DNA of 20,078 nt from Eubacterium sp. GTDB lineage: Bacteria; Bacillota_A; Clostridia; Lachnospirales; Lachnospiraceae. The DNA is taken from assembly GCA_024687845.1 (NCBI GenBank), contig JAILEL010000323.1, forward strand, positions 1 to 20,078, in the 5' to 3' direction. The translations under genes were made by a program, and so were the position numbers. Each line of letters starts with the position of its first letter. Positions within the stretch are counted from its first letter, which is position 1. The notes under the pieces were generated by a model. It ran no database searches and had not been told where the DNA came from. It worked only from the letters and a program-made list of their open reading frames with translations. Below, in pieces: positions 7,255 through 15,383 of this stretch.

Positions 7255-9078
7255 ATGAGTGAGAACAAGGATGAAAAAAGAGAATATTTTCTAAGCGTTT
7301 ACAGACATTCTCTTGCACACGTAATGGCTAAGGCTGTTATGGAAATGTTTGGAAAGGAAAATGTTCAGATAGCAATCGGACCACAGATTGATGACGGTTT
7401 CTATTATGATTTTATGCTTCCGAGAAATATTACAACTGATGATTATAAGACAATTGAAGATAAGATGCGTGAAATCCTTAAGCGCCGCGAGGACTGGGTA
7501 TGTAAAGAGGTTTCAAAGGACGAGGCTCTTGAAATATTTAAAGGTCAGAAATATAAGGAAGAACTTATCAATGATCTTCCGGAGGGCGAGAAGATTACTG
7601 TATATTATACAGGAGATGATTTTGTGGATCTCTGTAGAGGACCACATATCAGCAACTCTCAGGAACTGATGAATACTGCATTCAAGGTTAAGTCAGCATC
7701 TGGTTCATACTGGAGAGGTGACGAGCATAATGATCAGCTTCAGCGTATCTATATGTATGCATTCCCTTCAAAGCAGGAGCTTAAAGAGCATCTTGATTTT
7801 GTAAAGGAAGCTATGGAACGTGACCACAAGAAGATCGGCCCTGAGCAGGAACTCTTCATGTTTGATGAGAGTGCACCAGGTATGCCTTACTGGCTTCCAC
7901 GTGGTTTCAAGATGTACAATGCAATCCTGAACTTCTGGAGAGATCTTCATGAAGAACATGGTTATCAGGAGATTCTTGCTCCTGTAATTAATCATAAGAA
8001 GCTTTGGGAGACATCAGGTCACTGGGGACACTATAAAGAAAATATGTTCCTGGTAACAACAGCTAATGTAGATGAGAAGACAGATGAAGAGGTTATTGAT
8101 ACAGATGTTCAGTATGCAATCAAACCTATGAACTGTCCTAATGCAATAAATGTTTATAAGAATGGTCTTCACAGCTACAAGGAACTTCCGATTCGTTACA
8201 GCGAGACTCAGGTTATTCATCGTAGAGAGAAGAGTGGTGAGCTGAATGGTCTTTTCCGTGTTCAGATGTTCCATCAGGATGATGATCATACTTTCCTTAC
8301 AGAAGATATGATTGAAGACGAAATCGGAGATATCATGGATATTGCAAAATATATCTATGAGACATTTGGACTTACATATGCTGCTGAACTTTCAACAAGA
8401 CCAGATGATTTCATGGGAGATCCTGAACTCTGGGATGCAGCTGAGGATTCACTTAAGAGAATTCTTGATAAGAAATATGGTGAAGGAAACTATGAGATAA
8501 ATGAAGGTGACGGTGCATTTTATGGTCCTAAGATCGACCTTAAGATGAAGGACTGCATCGGCCGTGAGTGGCAGATGGGTACGATTCAGCTCGATTTCCA
8601 GCTTCCTCTCAATTTCGATCTCAGATATGTAGCAGCAGATGGCTCACAGAAGAGACCAGTTATGATCCATAGAGCAATCTTTGGCTCATTTGAAAGATTC
8701 ATAGGTATCCTTATTGAGAACTTTAAGGGTGTATTCCCATTCTGGATGTCACCTTATCAGGTTGGAATAGTTCCAATCAGACCTGAACATAATGAGTATG
8801 CAAAAGAAGTGGAGAAGACACTCAGAGCTGCTGGAATCAGAGTAGAAGCTGATTATTCAGATGAAAATATGAAGACAAAGATAAAGGGCTTCAAGAAATA
8901 TAAGGAGCCATATATCCTTGTACTTGGTGATAAGGAAGCATCAGATAAGACGGTTTCAGTTAATGTCAGAGGAAACAAGCAGATGAACGGTGTTCCATTA
9001 GATGGCTTCGTTGCATTATGCCAGAAACAGATTAAAGAACACAGTCTTGAACTGATTGATAACTATACTGCTGAATAA
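7255..9078 (+). CDS. thrS: Threonine-tRNA ligase lacking the TGS domain
   Basis: This 607-residue class II synthetase charges tRNA-Thr. The editing domain is intact: HSLAH (H18, H22) and CRGPH (C127, H131) supply the four residues that clear mischarged serine. The catalytic core has motif 2-like RREKSG...FRVQMFHQDD, the zinc ligands C294, H345 and H472, and motif 3 in HRAIFGSFERFIG. A HGTP anticodon-binding domain ends the protein (PYQVGIVPIRPEH onward). Typical bacterial ThrRS is about 640 residues and opens with a TGS domain of some 60 residues; here the editing domain begins at residue 18 and no TGS sequence lies upstream. AGGAGG at 7241-7246, 8 bases before ATG 7255, fixes the start; the frame is open back to 7189 but without a ribosome site. 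It is preceded by a Thr T-box and followed by a terminator. Confidence 0.96.
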   Translation: MSENKDEKREYFLSVYRHSLAHVMAKAVMEMFGKENVQIAIGPQIDDGFYYDFMLPRNITTDDYKTIEDKMREILKRREDWVCKEVSKDEALEIFKGQKYKEELINDLPEGEKITVYYTGDDFVDLCRGPHISNSQELMNTAFKVKSASGSYWRGDEHNDQLQRIYMYAFPSKQELKEHLDFVKEAMERDHKKIGPEQELFMFDESAPGMPYWLPRGFKMYNAILNFWRDLHEEHGYQEILAPVINHKKLWETSGHWGHYKENMFLVTTANVDEKTDEEVIDTDVQYAIKPMNCPNAINVYKNGLHSYKELPIRYSETQVIHRREKSGELNGLFRVQMFHQDDDHTFLTEDMIEDEIGDIMDIAKYIYETFGLTYAAELSTRPDDFMGDPELWDAAEDSLKRILDKKYGEGNYEINEGDGAFYGPKIDLKMKDCIGREWQMGTIQLDFQLPLNFDLRYVAADGSQKRPVMIHRAIFGSFERFIGILIENFKGVFPFWMSPYQVGIVPIRPEHNEYAKEVEKTLRAAGIRVEADYSDENMKTKIKGFKKYKEPYILVLGDKEASDKTVSVNVRGNKQMNGVPLDGFVALCQKQIKEHSLELIDNYTAE

Positions 9079-9121
9079 AAAATATAGACGGATTTATTAG
9101 TTTTTAATATCGTTGATTAAG

Positions 9122-9176
9122 GCATTACCCTTGATTTTTATGCCAGAATAGCATATGATAAGGGGTAGTGCTTTTT
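9122..9176 (+). terminator. Intrinsic terminator after thrS
   Basis: GCATTACCC (9122-9130) pairs with GGGTAGTGC (9163-9171) in a 9-bp stem with one G-U pair, and TTTTT follows. The long loop carries its own TATGC/GCATA helix. It lies about 45 bases after the thrS stop. Confidence 0.75.
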
Positions 9177-9218
9177 GAAGAAAATGATGTGCGAAGCACA
9201 GATTTTCTGAATGTTTTT

Positions 9219-9227
9219 TGTTACAAT
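9219..9227 (+). promoter_or_regulatory. Candidate extended -10 promoter for the cda cluster
   Basis: TGTTACAAT is an extended -10 element (TG, one base, TACAAT) just after the thrS terminator and 30 bases before the first gene of the cluster. No good -35 hexamer is present at 16-18 bases upstream. A small TGTGC/GCACA hairpin lies at 9188-9200. Confidence 0.45.
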
Positions 9228-9257
9228 GAATCAGATTATTAACTCAGGAGCTAATCT

Positions 9258-9731
9258 ATGCTTGATGAAGAAAAAATAAAACTGATGACCAGAATCACCA
9301 TCTATGAGAAGAATCAGGAACATGGTGAACTGTCACTTAGCAAATATTATAAAGAAGACTATGTTAAGTACGGATGTCTGAAAACTCTGATAGTATCAGC
9401 ACTTTGCTACTGGATTGTTATTGCCATTTATGTACTCATGCACCTTGAAGAGCTCATGAATGATCTTAATTCGCTGGATTATTTCACAATTGGCAAGGAA
9501 CTTGTTAAGTATTGTGTTATTGTCATGATAATATTCTATGTTTATGCTTTTATAGTATATAATGTAAAATATACTCTTGCTAAGCCGGGTCTTATCCAAT
9601 ATAACAAGGATCTCAAACAGCTTATCAGTATGTATGAAGCAGATGAGGCTAAAGAGGATGTTATGGCTGGAAGAGTAAAGGTTTATTCAGAAATCGGCGG
9701 CGAAATGATATCAGATCGGAGGACGAGTTAA
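9258..9731 (+). CDS. Hypothetical small membrane protein upstream of cdaA
   Basis: I do not recognise this 157-residue protein. A charged N-terminal part (about 1-37) is followed by a membrane segment near 42-62 (LIVSALCYWIVIAIYVLM), an acidic loop, a second segment near 83-105 (VKYCVIVMIIFYVYAFIVYNV) and a charged cytoplasmic-looking tail of about 45 residues. TCAGGAG precedes ATG 9258. Its stop overlaps the next start by one base (TAATG at 9729-9733), so the two are translationally coupled and probably act together. It opens the cluster that leads into cdaA and cdaR, so an envelope or c-di-AMP-related role is possible but not shown. Confidence 0.8.
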   Translation: MLDEEKIKLMTRITIYEKNQEHGELSLSKYYKEDYVKYGCLKTLIVSALCYWIVIAIYVLMHLEELMNDLNSLDYFTIGKELVKYCVIVMIIFYVYAFIVYNVKYTLAKPGLIQYNKDLKQLISMYEADEAKEDVMAGRVKVYSEIGGEMISDRRTS

Positions 9732-11128
9732 TGTCAGCGGTTTTTAAGGTTAAAAATATTATAAGGGAATTTTGCAGAAAACAAGATGAGATCATTTCAC
9801 CATTATTCAGATTTGTTTTTTCGCTAGTTTTATTCATGTCATTACAGAAGATGTTTGGTTATTCTGAACTTGGTTCCAAATCAGAAGTAACCGTTCTTCT
9901 TTCAGTTCTTACGGCGTTACTTCCTGATGCATTTATGTTTTTTATGGTTGGAGCGCTTGTAGCACTGCATTCATTTACTGTATCTATAGAAACTGGTGCA
10001 GTGTTTGTTGTACTGTTTATCTTTATGTATTGCATTTATATGAGGTTTTTCCCTAATTATACCTATGCAATACTTATTGTGCCGGTTTTCTATCTGCTGA
10101 ATATTCCATTCGCTGCTCCTATTATTATTGGTTTAGTTGCAGGTATTTCAGGAATCATTCCGGCAGCATTTGGCGTTATTTTAGTTTATTATTCATATAG
10201 TGTTAAAGAGCTTGCAGCTTTGATCAAGCAGGATTCTTTTGAAAATATGCTTGAGAGCTTTAAGCATCTCATAACATCACTGATTACGAATAAAGAAATG
10301 TTTTCGACTATTCTTATTTTTGTGATCACTGTTACAGTACTTGGCGTTATTGCAAAGTTTACATTCCCTTATTCAGTTTATATAGCAATTGGAGCAGGAA
10401 CGGTTGTAAATATACTTGGTGCAGTTCTTGCTGGTTATGTGGTTGGTAAGGACGTGGCTGTTTCTACAGTTATAGCAGGAAGTGTAGTAGGACTTCTGAT
10501 CGCTTTGGTTGTCAGATTTGGTCAGGGAATTCTTGATTACAAACATACAGAAAGGGTCCAGTTTGAAGATGATGATTACTATTATTATGTGAAGGCTGTT
10601 CCTAAGATTGATTCTGAAAAGAAGAATAAACCTGAAAATGGAAATAAAAAAGAGACTGATTCACAGAATGCTGATTCACAGAATATGGGTTCTCAGAAAA
10701 AGGGAAATCAGAATATGAATCCTCAGAACATGGGAAATCAGAATATGAATTCTCAGAACATGGGGAACCAAAATATGAATCCTCAGAATATGGGGAATCA
10801 GAATGTGAATCCTCAACGTGCACAGAGTCAGAATATGCATCCTCAGCATGCTCAGAGCCATAACATGGATCTTCAGAGCATGGGATTTCAGGATATGAGT
10901 GCTTCTGGCATGGGAAGTCAGAACAGAAATTCTCAGAATATAGATGTAATTAACATGCCACCACAGAATAATGGTTCCCAGAATATGAATTCTCAAAATA
11001 TGGGAAATCAGAATAGAAACTCTCAGAATAAAGGTTCACTCAATATGAAACCTCAGAACAATATGCCAGCAGGCGGTATGTTCTATGGAAATAACGAGGG
11101 TATGGATGACCGTATAGGTGGTAAATAA
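9731..11128 (+). CDS. Multi-pass membrane protein with Asn/Gln/Met-rich repeat tail
   Basis: This 465-residue protein belongs to no family I can name. Residues 22-265 hold about eight hydrophobic segments. A motif EDDDYYYYVKAVPKI follows near 277-291. Residues about 298-465 form a low-complexity tail rich in Asn, Gln, Met, Ser and Pro, including three tandem GNQNMN(P/S)QNM decapeptides from residue 325 and many degenerate copies. The tail lacks hydrophobic segments and should be disordered and, from the length of the preceding membrane part, probably cytoplasmic. It overlaps the upstream gene by one base and cdaA begins 26 bases after its stop. The membrane part looks conserved and the tail fast-evolving. 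Function is unknown; position suggests a partner of the upstream small membrane protein. Confidence 0.85.
   Translation: MSAVFKVKNIIREFCRKQDEIISPLFRFVFSLVLFMSLQKMFGYSELGSKSEVTVLLSVLTALLPDAFMFFMVGALVALHSFTVSIETGAVFVVLFIFMYCIYMRFFPNYTYAILIVPVFYLLNIPFAAPIIIGLVAGISGIIPAAFGVILVYYSYSVKELAALIKQDSFENMLESFKHLITSLITNKEMFSTILIFVITVTVLGVIAKFTFPYSVYIAIGAGTVVNILGAVLAGYVVGKDVAVSTVIAGSVVGLLIALVVRFGQGILDYKHTERVQFEDDDYYYYVKAVPKIDSEKKNKPENGNKKETDSQNADSQNMGSQKKGNQNMNPQNMGNQNMNSQNMGNQNMNPQNMGNQNVNPQRAQSQNMHPQHAQSHNMDLQSMGFQDMSASGMGSQNRNSQNIDVINMPPQNNGSQNMNSQNMGNQNRNSQNKGSLNMKPQNNMPAGGMFYGNNEGMDDRIGGK
10703..10822 (+). repeat. Tandem 30-bp coding repeats (decapeptide)
   Basis: Three in-frame 30-base units at 10703-10732, 10733-10762 and 10763-10792 encode GNQNMNPQNM, GNQNMNSQNM and GNQNMNPQNM, and a fourth decays after 10793. 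Degenerate pieces recur up to about 11060. Silent differences (GGA/GGG, AAT/AAC, CAG/CAA) show the units have diverged somewhat. Such tracts can change copy number by slippage without breaking the frame. Confidence 0.85.
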
Positions 11129-11154
11129 TCTAATATAGAAAAAGCAGGAAAATA

Positions 11155-12027
11155 ATGGAGACATTTTGGGCGGTACTACGATCATATCTGGGAGATATTT
11201 ATTTCCCGGATATTAAGTGGACGGATGTCGTTGATATCCTGATAATTGCATATGTATTGTATCGTGTACTCCTATGGGTTAAGACGAGCCGGGCATGGAC
11301 CCTGATAAAGGGTATTCTTGTTGTGGCTCTTTTTCTCTTACTAGCAGTAATTTTCAGATTCAACACTATAGTCTGGATAGCAAAAAACTTAATAAGTGTT
11401 TTCTTGCTTACTCTTATTATTCTGTTCCAACCGGAGCTGAGGCGGGCTCTTGATGAATTAGGTCGAAAAAGGTTTATATCAAGGTTCTTATCTTCAAATG
11501 TACCAAAGGTGCTTGAAGAAAACAGCCTTAGTGACAAATCCATCTATGAGCTTGTTAAAACAGCAACTCAGCTTTCCAAGGACAAGACGGGAGCTCTTAT
11601 AGTAGTTGAACATGAAACACAGCTCGGAGAATATATCAATACCGGAATAAGTATTGATGCAGTAGTATCACAGCAGCTGCTGGTAAATATTTTTGAGAAA
11701 AATACACCTCTTCATGATGGTGCAGTTATTATAAAGAATAACAGGGTTGTTTCGGCAACTTGCTATCTGCCCCTTACTGACAGACACGACATAGCTAAGT
11801 CACTTGGAACGAGACATAGAGCAGGACTTGGAATCAGTGAGGTTTCAGATAGTATGACAATCATTGTATCTGAAGAAACTGGTGGTGTTTCAGTGGCACA
11901 TAGAGGGGTTCTGTATCAGGACCTTGATGAAGATGGGCTCAGAAAACAGCTTGCTAAGCTTCAGATAATTAAAGAAGATAAGTCCTCCAAGACCAGAATA
12001 CTCAGGAAAGGAGGGCATAAACAGTGA
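11155..12027 (+). CDS. cdaA: Diadenylate cyclase CdaA (c-di-AMP synthase)
   Basis: This 290-residue membrane enzyme joins two ATP into the second messenger cyclic di-AMP, which controls potassium and osmolyte balance and wall homeostasis. Three membrane segments fill roughly 24-95, ending in ILFQPELRRALDELGR, the usual lead into the DAC domain. The catalytic DGA motif (D188-G189-A190 in LHDGAVII) and the RHR motif (R220-H221-R222 in GTRHRAGLG) are both intact, so the enzyme should be active. AGGA lies 6 bases before ATG 11155. Its stop overlaps the start of the next gene, cdaR, the standard partner. Length matches the CdaA/DacA family, about 270-290 residues. Confidence 0.97.
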   Translation: METFWAVLRSYLGDIYFPDIKWTDVVDILIIAYVLYRVLLWVKTSRAWTLIKGILVVALFLLLAVIFRFNTIVWIAKNLISVFLLTLIILFQPELRRALDELGRKRFISRFLSSNVPKVLEENSLSDKSIYELVKTATQLSKDKTGALIVVEHETQLGEYINTGISIDAVVSQQLLVNIFEKNTPLHDGAVIIKNNRVVSATCYLPLTDRHDIAKSLGTRHRAGLGISEVSDSMTIIVSEETGGVSVAHRGVLYQDLDEDGLRKQLAKLQIIKEDKSSKTRILRKGGHKQ

Positions 12028-13286
12028 TGAAAAAGAAAAATAGCATTTTTTCTCATTTTGGACTTAAAATACTGGCACTTGTGATTTCATTTGCCCTCTG
12101 GTTTGTAGTTACGAACATTTCTGATAATGTTATAAGAAAAACCATAACAGATATTGAGGTAGATATGAAGAATGGTGATTCCATTCTGAAGGAAGGAAAG
12201 GCATATGATATAACAGGTGGCGAGACTGTTACTATTATTGTCAAAGGTCCAAGGTCTGTTGTTGAAAATATGGAAGCTGGAGATTTTTATGCTTATGCAG
12301 ATCTCTCAAAACTATCAGTTACCAATTCAACAACTATAGAAGTATCTACGAATACGAATATTACTTCAAAAAAGGCAAAGCAGATAAGTATATCGACGGT
12401 AAATAAGTATGTTACTCTGTCGATTGAACAGGAAGTTGAGAAAGACATTCCTGTAAGAATCATAACTACAGGTGCTGTTGCATCAGGACATGCTCTGGGA
12501 AGTGCGATTCCTACACCAAATATTATCAACATATCAGGACCGGCTTCGGTATTAGCTAATATTGTAGAAGCAAGGGCAGTTGTAAATGTTAATGGTGCAA
12601 GTGAGGACATCACAGATAATGTCAGACTTGGCTGCATAGATGGTTATGGTTCGGCTGTAGTAAAGGAAAATATCAAAATGCCGGTAAGTAATGTAGAGGT
12701 TACGATTCCGGTTTATAAAACCAAGAAGGTTCCAATAAATGTAAGAACCATTGGTACTCCGAACGAGGGATATGGTGTAAGACGCATTAATTATAACCCA
12801 ACTGAGGTGGTTATTTCAGGAGAGACTGAGAAACTGGATGCTGTTGAATCCATTGAGATAACAGATATTATGGTTTCAGAGGTATCAGAAAACATAGAGA
12901 AGAATATCAGACTTGAAGATTATATGCCTTCTGATATTTTCCTTGCAGACGATAATACGGGCGAGGTTGCTATCAGTGTGGAAATTGAAGAAGTTGAAGA
13001 AAGAGAACTTATTCTCAATAAGGCTGTAATAACCATAGATAATGAAAATACGAACTTTAAATATCAATTCAATGCGATTTCGCCTCAGAAAGTTAAGATT
13101 TCCGGCTTTGAGGAAGATATTAAGACTATTGCCATATCCGAGCTGAATCCGAAAATTAATGTTGAAGGACTTGGTGTCGGCGAACATGAGGTTGAGATTA
13201 CATTTGAAGAAGGAGATACTTATAAGATAAAAGGAACATATAGTGTAAAACTGGAGGTGAGTGATAAGAATGACGAATCAGATTGA
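12024..13286 (+). CDS. cdaR: CdaR / YbbR-domain regulator of diadenylate cyclase
   Basis: The 420-residue protein has a basic N-terminus, one membrane anchor (about 14-31, ILALVISFALWFVVTN) and a long extracytoplasmic part built of YbbR-type beta repeats; recurring V-x-I-x-G-P / V-x-I-S-G segments (for instance IIVKGPRSVV, INISGPASVL, VVISGETEKL, VKISGFEEDI) suggest four units. CdaR binds CdaA and modulates c-di-AMP synthesis. AGGAGG at 12009-12014 is 9 bases from GTG 12024 and 12 from ATG 12027; GTG gives the better spacing and a four-base overlap with the cdaA stop, so I take it, but ATG 12027 costs only one residue. The Sir2 gene overlaps its end by 17 bases. Confidence 0.93.
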   Translation: MMKKKNSIFSHFGLKILALVISFALWFVVTNISDNVIRKTITDIEVDMKNGDSILKEGKAYDITGGETVTIIVKGPRSVVENMEAGDFYAYADLSKLSVTNSTTIEVSTNTNITSKKAKQISISTVNKYVTLSIEQEVEKDIPVRIITTGAVASGHALGSAIPTPNIINISGPASVLANIVEARAVVNVNGASEDITDNVRLGCIDGYGSAVVKENIKMPVSNVEVTIPVYKTKKVPINVRTIGTPNEGYGVRRINYNPTEVVISGETEKLDAVESIEITDIMVSEVSENIEKNIRLEDYMPSDIFLADDNTGEVAISVEIEEVEERELILNKAVITIDNENTNFKYQFNAISPQKVKISGFEEDIKTIAISELNPKINVEGLGVGEHEVEITFEEGDTYKIKGTYSVKLEVSDKNDESD

Positions 13287-14040
13287 AAAACTGCAGTCAG
13301 CAATTGACGAATCCAATTACATTGTATTTTTCGGTGGCGCAGGCGTATCAACTGAAAGCGGGATACCTGATTTCAGAAGCCAGGACGGTCTGTACAGCCA
13401 GAAATACAAATACCCACCTGAAGAAATAGTAAGTCATACTTTTTTTGTTCATAAAACAGAAGACTTTTATGAGTTTTATAAGGACAAGATGCTTGCTCCG
13501 GATGCAAAACCGAATGCAGCGCATTTTAAGCTTGCCGAAATGGAAAAAAGTGGTAAACTGAAGGCTGTCATAACTCAAAATATTGACGGACTTCATCAGG
13601 CTGCTGGAAGTAAAGAAGTGCTGGAGCTCCATGGTTCAGTGCTCAGAAACTACTGCACAAAATGTGGTAAGACCTTCAGTAGTACTGGAGAGGATGTTAA
13701 TGCGGGAGTTAAATATATTCTTGGCTCTGACGGCGTTCCAAAATGTGATAACATCGTTAATGGAAAAGTTTGTGGCGGAGTAGTTCGTCCGGATGTAGTA
13801 CTTTATGAGGAAGGGCTTGACAGTGATGTTATAAGCCGTTCAGTAAGTCATATTTCCAAGGCTGATATGCTGATAATCGGTGGAACATCTTTAGTTGTAT
13901 ATCCGGCTGCCGGATTCATAAATTATTTCAATGGAAAGCATCTGGCTGTCATAAATATGGCATCTACAAGCCGTGACAGCGAAGCAGATATAGTTATAAG
14001 AGAGAAAATCGGAGAGGTTTTCTCACAGATTCACGTTTAA
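13270..14040 (+). CDS. cobB: Sir2-family NAD-dependent protein deacylase
   Basis: The 256-residue sirtuin removes acetyl or other acyl groups from protein lysines using NAD. It shows GGAGVSTESGIPDFRS (22-37, NAD binding), TQNIDGLH, the catalytic His in LHGS (H121), four zinc cysteines (C129, C132, C159, C168) and VVRPDVVLYEE, then GTSLVVYPAAG. All catalytic and metal residues are present. Start: the frame is open from GTG 13261, only 2 bases after the ribosome site, so ATG 13270, with GGAGGTGA upstream at 13253-13260, is preferred. It overlaps the cdaR gene by 17 bases and is therefore coupled to it. In related genomes glmM often occupies this place; a direct role of the deacylase in c-di-AMP control is speculation. 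Confidence 0.94.
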   Translation: MTNQIEKLQSAIDESNYIVFFGGAGVSTESGIPDFRSQDGLYSQKYKYPPEEIVSHTFFVHKTEDFYEFYKDKMLAPDAKPNAAHFKLAEMEKSGKLKAVITQNIDGLHQAAGSKEVLELHGSVLRNYCTKCGKTFSSTGEDVNAGVKYILGSDGVPKCDNIVNGKVCGGVVRPDVVLYEEGLDSDVISRSVSHISKADMLIIGGTSLVVYPAAGFINYFNGKHLAVINMASTSRDSEADIVIREKIGEVFSQIHV

Positions 14041-14075
14041 AAAATTAATTCATATATATTTACGGAGGAAAAACA

Positions 14076-15311
14076 ATGTTTGATTTTGAAGAAATCGTAA
14101 AAATCGATCCTGAGGTGGCAGCTGCCATGACCGACGAGCTGAATCGTCAGAATGATAATCTGGAGCTTATTGCATCAGAAAATATCGCTTCCAAAGCAGT
14201 TATGGCTGCTATGGGAAGTCATTTAACTAACAAATATGCTGAAGGATATCCAGGAAAGAGATATTACGGTGGATGTCAGTATGTTGATGTAGTTGAAGAC
14301 CTTGCAAGAGACAGAGCTAAGGAGCTTTTTGGTGCTGAGTACGCAAATGTACAGCCTCACTCAGGCGCACAGGCTAATATGGCAGTATTTTTTGCAACAA
14401 TGCAGCCAGGTGATACATTTATGGGTATGAACCTTGACCACGGCGGACATCTTACACATGGTTCACCAGTTAATATGTCAGGTAAATACTTTAACTGTGT
14501 ACCTTATGGTGTAAATGATGAGGGACGTATTGATTATGATAACGTTCTTGCTATTGCAAAGGAAGCTCGTCCAAAGCTTATAGTTGCAGGTGCATCTGCA
14601 TATGCAAGAGAGATAGATTTTAAGAAGTTTCGTGAGATTGCTGATGAAGTAGGCGCAATCCTTATGGTTGATATGGCTCATATCGCTGGTCTTGTTGCAG
14701 CAGGTTATCATATGAGTCCTATTCCTTATGCTGATATCACAACCACTACAACACATAAGACACTTCGTGGACCAAGAGGTGGTATGATTCTCTGTAGCAA
14801 CGAAGTTAATGAGAAATATAATTTCAATAAAGCTATTTTCCCTGGAATACAGGGTGGTCCTCTCATGCATGTTATTGCTGGAAAGGCTGTCTGCTTCAAG
14901 GAAGCTCTTTCTCAGGATTATAAGGATTACATGGGCAGAGTAGTTGAAAATGCATCTACACTTGCAGGAGCTCTTATGGAGAGAGGTTTTGATATCGTTT
15001 CAGGTGGTACAGACAATCACCTTATGCTTGTAGATCTTAAGAAAATGGGACTTACAGGTAAGGAAATCGAGAAGCTTCTTGATGAAGTACATATCACAGT
15101 TAATAAGAACACAGTTCCTAATGATCCAAAGTCACCATTTGTAACAAGTGGTATCAGAGTTGGTACACCTGCAGTTACAACAAGAGGTGCTGTTAAGGAA
15201 GATATGTATACAATAGCTGATGCATTTAAGGCAGCAATTATTGATAAGGACAGCGCTAAGGCTGAAGAGCTTGTAAAGAGTATTACAGATAAGTATCCAC
15301 TTTATAAATAA
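14076..15311 (+). CDS. glyA: Serine hydroxymethyltransferase
   Basis: The 411-residue PLP enzyme converts serine and tetrahydrofolate to glycine and 5,10-methylene-tetrahydrofolate, the main one-carbon source. Diagnostic segments are [30 protein letters not shown], the Asp in MVDMAHIAG that supports the cofactor, and [11 protein letters not shown] with PLP-binding K228. Length is normal for bacterial SHMT. A strong ACGGAGG site lies 7-8 bases before ATG 14076. It begins 35 bases after the Sir2 stop with no terminator or clear promoter between, so it is probably read from the upstream transcript. Confidence 0.97.
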   Translation: MFDFEEIVKIDPEVAAAMTDELNRQNDNLELIASENIASKAVMAAMGSHLTNKYAEGYPGKRYYGGCQYVDVVEDLARDRAKELFGAEYANVQPHSGAQANMAVFFATMQPGDTFMGMNLDHGGHLTHGSPVNMSGKYFNCVPYGVNDEGRIDYDNVLAIAKEARPKLIVAGASAYAREIDFKKFREIADEVGAILMVDMAHIAGLVAAGYHMSPIPYADITTTTTHKTLRGPRGGMILCSNEVNEKYNFNKAIFPGIQGGPLMHVIAGKAVCFKEALSQDYKDYMGRVVENASTLAGALMERGFDIVSGGTDNHLMLVDLKKMGLTGKEIEKLLDEVHITVNKNTVPNDPKSPFVTSGIRVGTPAVTTRGAVKEDMYTIADAFKAAIIDKDSAKAEELVKSITDKYPLYK

Positions 15312-15330
15312 TTAAATGTATTGATAACTC

Positions 15331-15354
15331 AGTTCCCTGAACATTTAGGGGGCT
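15331..15354 (+). other. Stem-loop between glyA and ftsH
   Basis: AGTTCCCT (15331-15338) pairs with AGGGGGCT (15347-15354) in an 8-bp stem with two G-U pairs and an 8-base loop. No U-tract follows, so full termination is unlikely; it may attenuate or mark an RNA processing point before ftsH. Confidence 0.4.
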
Positions 15355-15383
15355 GGGGATCTATAAAAAATAGAAAGTAAGAT

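Noticed and set aside
10602..10996. Minus-strand open frames with repetitive residues opposite the repeat tail
   Set aside because: They are antisense readings of the in-frame 30-bp coding repeats and have no start signals.
10661..11060. CRISPR-like regular repeats
   Set aside because: The repeats are contiguous coding decapeptides without unique spacers.
13261..13269. GTG 13261 as the Sir2 start
   Set aside because: It is only 2 bases from the ribosome site; ATG 13270 has acceptable spacing.
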